Assembly (NCBI GenBank): GCA_900696465.1
Contig: CAADGE010000027.1
Span: 205,998-269,997 of the forward strand
DNA from: an uncultured Planctomycetota bacterium
GTDB lineage: Bacteria > Planctomycetota > Phycisphaerae > UBA1845 > UTPLA1
Direction: 5' to 3'
DNA length: 64,000 bases
Part shown: positions 46,350 through 53,715 of the stretch, piece by piece
Position numbering within the stretch: position 1 is the stretch's first letter
Layout of the letters: each line of letters opens with the position of its first letter
Made by a program: the position numbers and the translations under genes
Notes under the pieces: model-generated
What the model was told of the DNA's origin: nothing
The model's input: only the letters and a program-made list of their open reading frames with translations
Databases searched by the model: none

Positions 46350-47294
46350 ATGAACAGAACAAGTTTGAAATGCACGCGGATTTGGATCGGGTTTCTCTGT
46401 CTGGCAGCGGGCTGTCATGAGCCGGCCGCCCGGTTGAGCGAGGCGGGCTTGCAGGATACGGCCAAGATGAAGGCCGCGTCGGGCACATACTGGGGGCAGG
46501 ATACGGCGAAGGTTCCTCCGACCGGCTATCGCAAGGTGGTGCTCCTCGAATTCGCCGTGGAGTATGTGACGGAGAAGCTTGAGTCCCTCGCCGATCATCA
46601 GCCGGGGGTCGTGATTCATGAGTTCATTCCCATCGGCCTAGTGACATCGCTGGCCGGTGCGGGGCGAATCCGCATCCAGCTTGATGAGGAGCTTCGCAAG
46701 GAACTGCCGAACGAAATGTTTCGGCATTTTGAGGCGCAGCTCCGTGCAGAAGGTCTGGAACTGGTCTCACAGGAGAAGATTCGATCGGCGGCCGCCTATC
46801 AGAAGCTGACGCTGGGGGAGCCGGGGCATACCGACCTGGGTCATGCCTTCAATGTCGCGGGGACGGACGTGGGCGTTCCTCGACTGCTGGTGATCGAGCC
46901 GGCGGAGGGTTTTGACGTTATCCTCGGGGCGAAGGACGGCCGCAGCGTCGAGGATGTGGAAAAGGAACTGATCCGTGAAGTCGGCGCCGATGCAGCCCTG
47001 CGGGCGCGTTTTCGTGTCAGTGTCTATCGCCAGTTTGCCTCCATTGAGAAATGGTCGATCCTCCGGGTGACGATGGATGGGTCGTCGGGTTTTCATTTTG
47101 CCGCGCGATCGCTGCTCTCCGACGAGACAGTGGTGAGCAAGGAGGACTTTCTGCCGGTCGCGGGAATTATCAAGCAGATCGATCCGGAGCGCTTTCGCGC
47201 GGCGATCCAGACCTTGTACCCGCCGTATCTGACGATGGCGGCGCAGGTGCTGACGCAGGCACCGTTTTCGACGGTGCAAAGCGCAACCGAGTAG
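46350..47294 (+). CDS. Lipoprotein of unknown function
   Basis: The 314-residue protein has a lipoprotein signal peptide: MNRTSLKCTRIWIGFLCLAA followed by GC, a good lipobox (LAAGC) with modified Cys22. The mature protein mixes alpha and beta: YRKVVLLEFAVEYVTEKLES, an acidic LDEELRKELPNEMFRHFEAQ helix and RFRVSVYRQFASIEKWSILR. This is reminiscent of outer-membrane-associated proteins that bind other envelope proteins, but no family was recognised. It stands alone, 147 bases after the terminator. Confidence 0.72.
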   Translation: MNRTSLKCTRIWIGFLCLAAGCHEPAARLSEAGLQDTAKMKAASGTYWGQDTAKVPPTGYRKVVLLEFAVEYVTEKLESLADHQPGVVIHEFIPIGLVTSLAGAGRIRIQLDEELRKELPNEMFRHFEAQLRAEGLELVSQEKIRSAAAYQKLTLGEPGHTDLGHAFNVAGTDVGVPRLLVIEPAEGFDVILGAKDGRSVEDVEKELIREVGADAALRARFRVSVYRQFASIEKWSILRVTMDGSSGFHFAARSLLSDETVVSKEDFLPVAGIIKQIDPERFRAAIQTLYPPYLTMAAQVLTQAPFSTVQSATE

Positions 47295-47347
47295 GGGCGG
47301 ATTGCTGCTGGTGCATGGGGGTGGCGTGAGATCAGGCCACGGCGTTT

Positions 47348-47608
47348 TCAAGATGCGCCTATGCTGCCGAAGGTCATCCAGAGAATGATCATGACGGCGA
47401 TGGTCACCAGACCGAGGGCCAGCCATGCGAGGGATTCATCTCTGCGAGCGCGGATGGCGCCGATTGAGCCGAACAGGGCCAGCGGCACTCCCACGAAGAT
47501 GGCGCCCGGACCGAGCGCCGCGAGGGGATGGCCTCAGCAGAAGACCTGTGAGAGCACCATGCCCGCGTAGGGGAGCAAGGATGATAGGAGGGCTGATTTG
47601 CCGGACAT
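47348..47608 (-). pseudogene. Small membrane protein gene interrupted by in-frame TGA
   Basis: The minus strand from ATG 47608 to the stop at 47348 encodes a coherent 86-residue membrane protein except for codon 25, TGA (47534-47536). Before it: MSGKSALLSSLLPYAGMVLS, then QVFC. After it: GHPLAALGPGAIFVGVPLAL, RARRDESL and a second helix (LAWLALGLVTIAVMIILWM). The hydrophobic pattern is continuous across the stop, and a single TGG-to-TGA (Trp) change would explain it. The window otherwise uses TGA as an ordinary stop. Pseudogene, recoding or assembly error cannot be separated here. Confidence 0.6.
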
Positions 47609-47677
47609 ACAACTGCTTTCGCATCTAGTCGATGGATCTTGAATCTCTCTTAACTTAACGGAATTACATCGCGATTC

Positions 47678-48823
47678 TCACGCATTCGACGATGTAGCCA
47701 GTGCCTTCACAAACGCTGTCACGCCGGCGCCAAGGTCGAACTTGTAGCCCTGCTCCGCGAGCGTCCATTCCATCGCGGCGATTGCGCCGACGGTGTCCAC
47801 TTCGTCCACGTAGCCCATGTGGTTGAGCCGAATCATCTTGCCCTTGAGTTCGCCCTGGCCGGCGGCGACGTGGATGCCGTACTTCGCGCGCATCGTCTTT
47901 CGCCACTTGTCGTCCTCCACGCCGGCGGGGATGTTTATGCCAGTCACACTGTCGACCGGGTCGGCGGCGTAGATGGACAGGCCCAGTGCCTTCGCCGCGG
48001 CACGCGTGGCCTTCGCCAGCCGCGCCGACCGCGCCCAGACGTTTTCGATACCCTCGGCCTTGATCTGCTGCAGGGTGTAGCGCAGGCCTTTGACCAGTTG
48101 GTTGTTCGGCGTCCACGGCACGTCATTGTCCTTCTGGCTCTTGCGATAGGCCTTCAGGTCGTTGTAGAAGGCCGGCGCGTCGTGCGACTCGATGACCTCC
48201 CAGGCCCGATCGCTCACCGCGGCGAATGCCAGCCCCGGCGGGAGCATCAGCGCCTTCTGCGAGCCGGTCACCGCCACGTCGATGCCCCAGTCATCCATTT
48301 TGAACGGGATCGTGCCGATCGAGGTGATGCCGTCGCAGAGTGACAGCGCGCCGTGATCGCGACAGACCTTGGCGATTCCCTGCGCATCGCTGAGGGCGCA
48401 GGTGCTCGTCTCGCTGTGGACGAAGATGACCGCTTTCACGTCGGGGTTCTTCTTGAGCATGTCGTGCACGCCCTCGGCGCGAAAGCCGTGGCCGTACTCG
48501 AGCTTGTATTCGACGTGCGGCAGGCCGAAGCGCTTGAGGATCTTCTGCCAGCGCTCGCCGAACTTGCCGCTGTGGCAGACGAGCGTCTTGGCGTCCTTCT
48601 TGCAGCAGCCGAGGATGGCCCCCTCCATCGCTGCCGAGCCGCTGCCGGTGAGGATGAGCGGCTGGGCCTTCGTCTGATAGACGTAGGAGAGCAGCTCGGT
48701 GCATTCCTTGAACATCTCTTTGAAGCCGCTGGTGCGATGGTGATCCAACGGGTAGGCCATCTCCAGCAGGGCGTCGGGACTGACCATCGTGGGACCGGGT
48801 GTGAAGAGTCGTAGTTTCATCAT
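47678..48823 (-). CDS. Class V aminotransferase (alanine-glyoxylate / serine-pyruvate type)
   Basis: The 381-residue PLP enzyme has LRLFTPGPTMVSPDALLEMA at the start, LILTGSGSAAMEGAILGCC (~56) for the cofactor phosphate, the Schiff-base motif VAVTGSQKALMLPPGLAFAA (~182) and GLRYTLQQIKAEG (~245). This is the small-subunit class V group including alanine-glyoxylate, serine-glyoxylate and phosphoserine-like aminotransferases. In several deep-branching phyla such a gene supplies serine synthesis; here it stands alone, so the acceptor is undecided. It is divergent from the protease-like gene across 212 bases. Confidence 0.87.
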   Translation of the reverse strand: MMKLRLFTPGPTMVSPDALLEMAYPLDHHRTSGFKEMFKECTELLSYVYQTKAQPLILTGSGSAAMEGAILGCCKKDAKTLVCHSGKFGERWQKILKRFGLPHVEYKLEYGHGFRAEGVHDMLKKNPDVKAVIFVHSETSTCALSDAQGIAKVCRDHGALSLCDGITSIGTIPFKMDDWGIDVAVTGSQKALMLPPGLAFAAVSDRAWEVIESHDAPAFYNDLKAYRKSQKDNDVPWTPNNQLVKGLRYTLQQIKAEGIENVWARSARLAKATRAAAKALGLSIYAADPVDSVTGINIPAGVEDDKWRKTMRAKYGIHVAAGQGELKGKMIRLNHMGYVDEVDTVGAIAAMEWTLAEQGYKFDLGAGVTAFVKALATSSNA

Positions 48824-49035
48824 GGCGTGTGTCTCCGGATGTGTTGTCCATTACACCGTGCGTACCGTCGGTGAAGGGTTCTTCCTCGCTTGAAGCGACG
48901 CCTGGTAATGCGGCAAGCGCCGTGCCAGACGGCTGAAGCGGCGGTCAGTATAATCGGCGGCAGGTAAACAGACGAGTGTGATCCGGCCTGCGGGATTCGG
49001 CGGCGGATCTGCGAATTACCGAGGAGTACGGCACG

Positions 49036-49815
49036 ATGCCACGTTGGATGATCTGTTGTGCGTTGCTGACGGCGCATTTGGCGGCACCTATTGCCGTCGC
49101 GGGCGAAACCGCGAAGGAGGACGCGCCGAACGAGTACGAGCGGCTGCTGGAACGCCAGGCCCGCGCGATCGTGACCATCAAATACGTCCTCAAGACGGAA
49201 TACGACGGGGGTGTCGACGAGGAGGAGATGGAGAGCACGGGTGTGATCATCGACCCTTCGGGGCTTGTACTCTGTTCCAACATGTCGATGGCCGGGTCGC
49301 GGTTTTTTGAGGCCCTCGGTATGCGCTCGTTGGCCACGCGCACGCGGGTGCTGCTGGATGATGCCAGTGAAGAACTGGATGCCAGGATTGTGGCACAAGA
49401 CAAGGAGCTGGACCTCGTCTGGCTGAGGATCAATAACGCTGATGGCAAGAAGTTTCCTTCCGTCGACTTCGAGCGCGCTGCCCGGTCCCGTCCCGGTGAG
49501 CGCCTCCTGACGATCGTCCGGCTGGACAAGTTTTTCGATCGTGCCGCGGTCGTGCATGAGGGGCGGCTTGCCGGCATCCTCCACAAGCCGCGTGAGCTAC
49601 TGGCTCCCGGCAGCGGCTTGGATGGTGAGGCGGGCCTGCCGGTGTTCAACGTGCGCGGGGAGATCGTCGGTGTCTTTGTGACGCAGATGCCGGATGCGGA
49701 AGATCACGACAGCGATCCGGATGGGCTGATCGATACGATGGAGGTCTTTATCCTGCCTGCCGAGGCGGCGATCAAGGCGACAAAGCGAGCGCTGGCGGCG
49801 GATAAGGGCGGCTGA
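49036..49815 (+). CDS. Secreted trypsin/DegP-fold protein lacking catalytic residues
   Basis: The 259-residue protein has a signal peptide (MPRWMICCALLTAHLAAPIA then VAG) and a strong ribosome site (GAGGAG). The body aligns by motif with trypsin-like Deg proteases. STGVIIDPSGLVLCSNMSM (~67) stands where Deg proteins have G-x-G-x-x-I-x-x-x-G-x-x-x-T-N-x-H, and ELDLVWLRI (~132) matches the Asp strand. GEAGLPVFNVRGEIVGVFV (~203) stands in place of GNSGGPL-type sequences. The His position is Ser or Met and the nucleophile Ser is Ala, so it should not be a protease. A binding or scaffold role in the periplasm is inferred. Confidence 0.72.
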   Translation: MPRWMICCALLTAHLAAPIAVAGETAKEDAPNEYERLLERQARAIVTIKYVLKTEYDGGVDEEEMESTGVIIDPSGLVLCSNMSMAGSRFFEALGMRSLATRTRVLLDDASEELDARIVAQDKELDLVWLRINNADGKKFPSVDFERAARSRPGERLLTIVRLDKFFDRAAVVHEGRLAGILHKPRELLAPGSGLDGEAGLPVFNVRGEIVGVFVTQMPDAEDHDSDPDGLIDTMEVFILPAEAAIKATKRALAADKGG

Positions 49816-49884
49816 GTAACGCCATGCGCACATCGACTCGCGTCGAGTTGACTCGCCGGTGCTTCGAAACTGAGATCACACCCT

Positions 49885-50616
49885 ATGGGCAACGAGTTAC
49901 GCATCGCCATGTGGTCCGGTCCGCGAAACATCTCCACAGCCATGCTGCGCGCGTGGGGAAATCGGCCGGATACTTTCGTCTGCGATGAGCCGCTCTACGC
50001 GTACTACCTTCTCAAGACCGGCCTGTCGCATCCCGGTCGCGATGAAATCCTCGCGCACCATGAAACGGACTGGCGCAGGGTTGTTAACTGGCTCTCCGGC
50101 CCCATTCCACAGGGCAGGCGAATCTTCTTCCAGAATCACATGGCCCATCACCTGTTGCCCGAGATCGACCGCGGATGGCTGGCCGGCTTGCGGCATTTCC
50201 TGCTGATCCGTCATCCGGCCGAGATGCTCACCTCACTGATCAAGGTGATTCCGTGCCCGCGCGTGGAAGACACCGGCCTATCGCAACAGGTCGAAATCCT
50301 CGAACTCATCCGTCGCGAGACCGGCCGCGAACCGCCGGTGATTGACTCTCGCGATGTACTTACTGACCCGCCGCGGCTGCTGCGGCTGCTGTGCGAAGCG
50401 CTGGAGGTCAAGTTCACCGAGGCCATGCTCACCTGGCCGCCGGGCCGACGCGAGACAGACGGTATCTGGGCCCCGCACTGGTACGCCGCCGTGGAAAGGT
50501 CGACAGGTTTCGAGCCGTATCGACCCAAAAACGAAATCGTCCCGCCGGAGTTCGAAGGCGTGCTCAACGATTGCCTTCGCCATTATGATGTCCTCCACGC
50601 GCGACGGCTCGGCTGA
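49885..50616 (+). CDS. P-loop sulfotransferase-like protein
   Basis: The 243-residue protein starts IAMWSGPRNISTAMLRAWGN, a sulfotransferase-type phosphate-binding loop (normally for PAPS 5'-phosphate). It has FFQNHMAHHLLPE and FLLIRHPAEMLTSL (~108), the conserved R-x-P/RHP region binding the 3'-phosphate. It matches the sulfotransferase fold but the true donor is uncertain. It is followed, 79 bases on, by a class IV aminotransferase. In plants the same two modules are joined in one protein, so the pair likely works together. Confidence 0.72.
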   Translation: MGNELRIAMWSGPRNISTAMLRAWGNRPDTFVCDEPLYAYYLLKTGLSHPGRDEILAHHETDWRRVVNWLSGPIPQGRRIFFQNHMAHHLLPEIDRGWLAGLRHFLLIRHPAEMLTSLIKVIPCPRVEDTGLSQQVEILELIRRETGREPPVIDSRDVLTDPPRLLRLLCEALEVKFTEAMLTWPPGRRETDGIWAPHWYAAVERSTGFEPYRPKNEIVPPEFEGVLNDCLRHYDVLHARRLG

Positions 50617-50695
50617 TGATCGATCCACGCCCCAACCGAAGCGTCGCCCTTTGTGGGTGACGATGGACCGGCCGCCCGTCACCGGGGAGCATTAC

Positions 50696-51595
50696 GTGCA
50701 ACAAAAATTCAACCCGCAAAACAAGGGCCTGATCGTCAACATCAACGGCAAGCTCTTCCATCGCGACGAGGCCGGCGTGAGTCCATTCGACTCAGTCGTG
50801 CAGGGAGGTGATGCGGTCTGGGAAGGTCTGCGACTGTACAAGGGGCGCATCTTCAAGCTGACAGAGCACCTCGCGCGCTTGCGTAGCTCCGCCAAGGCGC
50901 TGGCATTTGAGAAGATCCCCACCGACGACGAAATCATCGGTGAAATCAAGAAGACGCTCACCGCTAACCACATGACCGACGGCGTACATATCCGCCTGAC
51001 GCTGACGCGCGGCGTCAAGATGACCAGCGGCATGGATCCGCGGCTGAACACCAGCGGGCCTACACTGATCGTCCTCGCGGAGCACAAACCGCCCGTTTAT
51101 GACAAGTGCGGTATTTCGCTTGTCACCAGCAGCGTGCGACGGTTTCCGCCGGACTGTCTCGATCCGAAGATTCACCACTGCAACCTGATCCAGTCGATCC
51201 TAGCGAAGATCGAGGCCAACACCGCCGGCGCCGACGATGCGATCATGCTTGATACCCGAGGATTTGTTGCTGAGACGAACGCGACGCATCTTTTTATCGT
51301 CGATGGCGGTACGGTGCAGACGAGTCGAACCGTGGCATGTCCCGAGGGAATCACCCGCGCGACCGTCCTCGAACTCTGCATGTCGAACGGCATCCCGCAT
51401 GATGTCCGGGACATCACCCTGACGGAGGTCTATCGCGCCGACGAATGTTTCTGCACCGGCACGATGGGCGAGCTGGCCCCGGTCATCAAGGTCGACGGTC
51501 GCATCATCGGTAACGGCGAGCCCGGCCCGATGACAGGCAAGCTGTCGGAACTGTTCGCTGAAAGGACCAAGACCGAAGGCGTGTCGGTCACATAA
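50696..51595 (+). CDS. Class IV aminotransferase (branched-chain/D-amino-acid type)
   Basis: The fold-type IV PLP enzyme has 299 residues from GTG 50696, chosen because GGGGAG lies six bases upstream; an in-frame ATG at 50663 lacks a site. It has GGDAVWEGLRLYKGRIFKL (~37-55), HIRLTLTRG (~98) and FVAETNATHLFIVDG (~190) with the carboxylate-binding E-T-N. TRATVLELC, EVYRADECFCTGTMGELAPV and the glycine-rich end are typical of IlvE/D-AAT. The expected Schiff-base Lys is Lys158 in DPKIHHCNL, with one residue more before the Asn than in E. coli IlvE. It probably forms a unit with the sulfotransferase-like gene. Confidence 0.8.
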   Translation: MQQKFNPQNKGLIVNINGKLFHRDEAGVSPFDSVVQGGDAVWEGLRLYKGRIFKLTEHLARLRSSAKALAFEKIPTDDEIIGEIKKTLTANHMTDGVHIRLTLTRGVKMTSGMDPRLNTSGPTLIVLAEHKPPVYDKCGISLVTSSVRRFPPDCLDPKIHHCNLIQSILAKIEANTAGADDAIMLDTRGFVAETNATHLFIVDGGTVQTSRTVACPEGITRATVLELCMSNGIPHDVRDITLTEVYRADECFCTGTMGELAPVIKVDGRIIGNGEPGPMTGKLSELFAERTKTEGVSVT

Positions 51596-51642
51596 AGTTG
51601 GGTTGTTTCTTGATCCTCACACATCAGCCGATACACCTCGCA

Positions 51643-51867
51643 CTACACGCTTCGCAAGTCGTCGGCAGTCAGGTTGGCATCGCGCATTATCTGGCGGAGC
51701 AGCCCACGGCCAAGATCCCGCTACCCATGCACAGGCACCGTCGTTTCCCTGCCGTCTGCGTGGCGGAAAATGGCATGACTCCCACTCTGGCGTACACAGA
51801 CAAACCCGTGTTACTCAAGTACCTTGATAATCTGACGTGCTGACAGCGTAGGTAGCCGTTCGCTCAT
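51643..51867 (-). pseudogene. hicA-type toxin pseudogene (two nonsense codons)
   Basis: The minus frame from ATG 51867, overlapping the hicB stop as ATGA, reads as HicA mRNA-interferase with stops at codons 19 (TAA) and 49 (TAG). It runs RLPTLSARQIIKVLE, stop, HGFVCVRQSGSHAIFRHADG then RETTVPVHG, stop, RDLGRGLLRQIMRDANLTAD, to a final TAG at 51643. The dsRBD-like fold and the active-site His of GSH/SHxxFRH are still recognisable. The toxin is therefore almost certainly not made. Confidence 0.78.
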
Positions 51868-52085
51868 ACAGCGATCTTGACCTGTGAAATCCCTACCTCC
51901 TGATAGATCGGCTCACCTCGGTTCAGTCGGCTCTCGAGATGCAGGCGGATTGCGTCTTCGATCAACGACATCGCCTCATCTTGCGATTCGCCCTCGGTGT
52001 AGCAACCCGGTAACGCGGGGCAGATCACGAGAGAGCGCCCGTCCTCATCTCGTTCCTTGACGACTGTAAACTGATACGACTTCAT
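51864..52085 (-). CDS. hicB: HicB-type antitoxin
   Basis: The 73-residue protein matches the short HicB family: YQFTVVKERDEDGRSLVICP, ALPGCYTEGESQDEAMSLI, then EDAIRLHLESRLNRGEPI and a terminal strand VGISQVKIAV. HicB proteins fold like a partial RNase H and block HicA. This version lacks a C-terminal DNA-binding domain. The ATG follows a good ribosome site (GAAGGA). The partner hicA downstream is broken, so this is an orphan antitoxin, lying 94 bases from the divergently transcribed Topo VI A gene. Confidence 0.85.
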   Translation of the reverse strand: MKSYQFTVVKERDEDGRSLVICPALPGCYTEGESQDEAMSLIEDAIRLHLESRLNRGEPIYQEVGISQVKIAV

Positions 52086-52179
52086 GATGGCGTCCTTCGG
52101 TCAGGCATATATCATACGATGTTATAGCTGCAGGTGTCTACCCGAAGTTATATAAAACTACTTCCAGTGAGGACCACGG

Positions 52180-53331
52180 ATGGCGAAGACAAAGTCAAAA
52201 CGCAAATCGGTTACCGGCTCATCGTCCACTCGCGCTAAGAAAGGCAGCGCGACGGCCTCAAAGATCATCGGCCTCGCCGAAGCTGTCGAATTGGCGGCGT
52301 CGAAGAAGCGCGACCCGGCCATTGACATCCCCATACGCTCGTTGTCAAACGCCAAGTACAACAAACAAAAACGCATCATCGAGATGGGCGACCGACGGCA
52401 GACACGGTCCTTCTTCAACCTCGGTCAGGCGAAGAACTTTATGCAGACCGTGCTTATTGCCAGCGGCTGCAAGAAGCTCATCGACGAAGACAAGACGGTG
52501 AGCATCCGCGGGCTTTACTACCTGACCAAGCACACCATCCCCGGCACGAGCGAGAAGACTTTTAATGATCAGGCCGAGAGCGACCCGATCATCGAGGACC
52601 TCGAAGTCGCGTTGGAATCGCTTCGCGAGGAGCTGCACGTCTTTGCCGACAATCGCGGCAGCATCGCCGGCAATCTCACGATTGTCAGCCGCGGCGACGA
52701 AATCGACCTGCGTCGCATGGGGGCCGGTGGCTTTTCCATCCCGTCGATCGTCGAGCCGGACGTGATGCAGTTCAAGAAGTGCGAGGCGAAGTTCATCCTC
52801 CACGTCGAAAAAGGCACCGTCTGGAACCGCTTCAACGAGGACAAGTTCTGGCAGAAGCACAACTGCATCCTGACCCACGGCGGTGGCCAGCCCCCGCGCG
52901 GCGTTCGGCGGCTGCTCTATCGCATGCACAACGAGCTTAAGCTGCCGGTGATTTGCCTGCTGGATAACGACCCGTGGGGCTTTTACATCTACAGCGTTAT
53001 CAAACAGGGCTCGATCAACCTCGCCTTCGAGAGCGAACGCATGGCCGTGCCCGACGCCAAGTTCATCGGCGTCCGCAGTCACGACTATGAGGAATACGAG
53101 CTGTCCGACGATGTGAAGATCGCGGTGGACGACAAGGATATCAAGCGGGCGAAGCAGATCATGGAATACCCCTGGTTCAAGGGCAAGAAAGAGTGGGAGA
53201 AGGAAGTGGCTTTGATGCTCAAGCACGGCTTCAAGATGGAAGTCGAGTCGCTGCTGACGAAGAGCATCAGCTTCGTGACGGAAAGCTACGTGCCGCAGAA
53301 GCTGAAGCAGCGGAGCAAGTGGCTGGATTAA
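52180..53331 (+). CDS. DNA topoisomerase VI subunit A / Spo11-like protein, stand-alone
   Basis: The 383-residue protein matches type IIB topoisomerase subunit A. A basic N-terminus (~1-30) precedes a winged-helix CAP-like domain with SIRGLYYLTKHTIPG, where Tyr114 of the YY pair is the expected DNA-cleaving residue. A Toprim domain follows, with Glu210 in FILHVEKGTVWNRF and Asp262/Asp264 in CLLDNDPWGFYIYSV. All catalytic elements are present, and length matches archaeal Top6A (~370). Topo VI normally needs the GHKL ATPase subunit B; no B gene lies anywhere in this window. A GAGGA site precedes ATG 52180. Neighbours are hicB (divergent) and a nucleotidyltransferase pair. Confidence 0.9.
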   Translation: MAKTKSKRKSVTGSSSTRAKKGSATASKIIGLAEAVELAASKKRDPAIDIPIRSLSNAKYNKQKRIIEMGDRRQTRSFFNLGQAKNFMQTVLIASGCKKLIDEDKTVSIRGLYYLTKHTIPGTSEKTFNDQAESDPIIEDLEVALESLREELHVFADNRGSIAGNLTIVSRGDEIDLRRMGAGGFSIPSIVEPDVMQFKKCEAKFILHVEKGTVWNRFNEDKFWQKHNCILTHGGGQPPRGVRRLLYRMHNELKLPVICLLDNDPWGFYIYSVIKQGSINLAFESERMAVPDAKFIGVRSHDYEEYELSDDVKIAVDDKDIKRAKQIMEYPWFKGKKEWEKEVALMLKHGFKMEVESLLTKSISFVTESYVPQKLKQRSKWLD

Positions 53332-53412
53332 CTTTGGATATTGGATTGCGGATAGAAGTTTGCGGCCACGAAGTGGTTTGCCGCTTGCCTTTGACGATGC
53401 GGGGCATTGACA

Positions 53413-53440
53413 TGCGTTGAGCGATGACCGTGTCAACGCA
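53413..53440. terminator. Hairpin downstream of Topo VI A gene
   Basis: A perfect eight-base stem, TGCGTTGA (53413-53420) with TCAACGCA (53433-53440), and a 12-base loop lie 81 bases after the Topo VI A stop. Flanking CATTG/CAATG extend the dyad with interruptions. Terminator or transcript hairpin; no U-run. Confidence 0.45.
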
Positions 53441-53478
53441 ATGACTGGCCCCAACCTCTACTACAGGCACTTCGATTG

Positions 53479-53493
53479 TGGTATAATATACCA
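53479..53493 (+). promoter_or_regulatory. Palindromic operator over a TATAAT -10 box
   Basis: TGGTATAATATACCA is a perfect 7+1+7 palindrome (53479-53493) containing the consensus -10 hexamer TATAAT (53482-53487). It lies ten bases before the ATG of the small gene at 53503, so transcription starts very near the start codon. No good -35 is seen, which fits an activator- or repressor-controlled promoter. An autoregulatory operator is likely. Confidence 0.65.
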
Positions 53494-53502
53494 GGTGCGT
53501 AA

Positions 53503-53715
53503 ATGAAGGATCATCACGACGGGTACCGCATCGACCGTTCGGCGTTCTCAGTCGTTTCGCTCGACGAGCAGGACGACGACGGCGCCTACTGGCAGACGAA
53601 GTCGCCCGAAGAGCGACTGCGGGCCCTGGAATACTTACGACGGATGGCCTATGGAGATGCCGCTACCGCAAGACTTCAAAGAGTTCTTAGCGTTGCTAAA
53701 CTCGGAGAAGATTGA
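53503..53715 (+). CDS. Small acidic protein (70 aa), partner of a nucleotidyltransferase
   Basis: The 70-residue protein opens with a charged segment (MKDHHDGYRIDRSAFSVVSL), then an acidic DEQDDDGAYW and a helix KSPEERLRALEYLRRMAY. The DExxDD and EERL-LEYLRRMAYG features recur in small proteins encoded just before MNT-type nucleotidyltransferases. The 3' end overlaps the next gene by 65 bases in another frame. It starts ten bases after a palindromic promoter. Possible antitoxin-like or accessory partner; function not known. Confidence 0.7.
   Translation: MKDHHDGYRIDRSAFSVVSLDEQDDDGAYWQTKSPEERLRALEYLRRMAYGDAATARLQRVLSVAKLGED

Noticed and set aside
47534..47536. Selenocysteine reading of the in-frame TGA
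   Set aside because: The following sequence was not seen to form a clear SECIS-like hairpin, no selenoprotein machinery is in the window, and the surrounding helix fits Trp.
51598..51843. 81-codon plus-strand frame opposite the hicA relic
   Set aside because: Its translation has no features, whereas the opposite strand aligns with HicA despite two stops.
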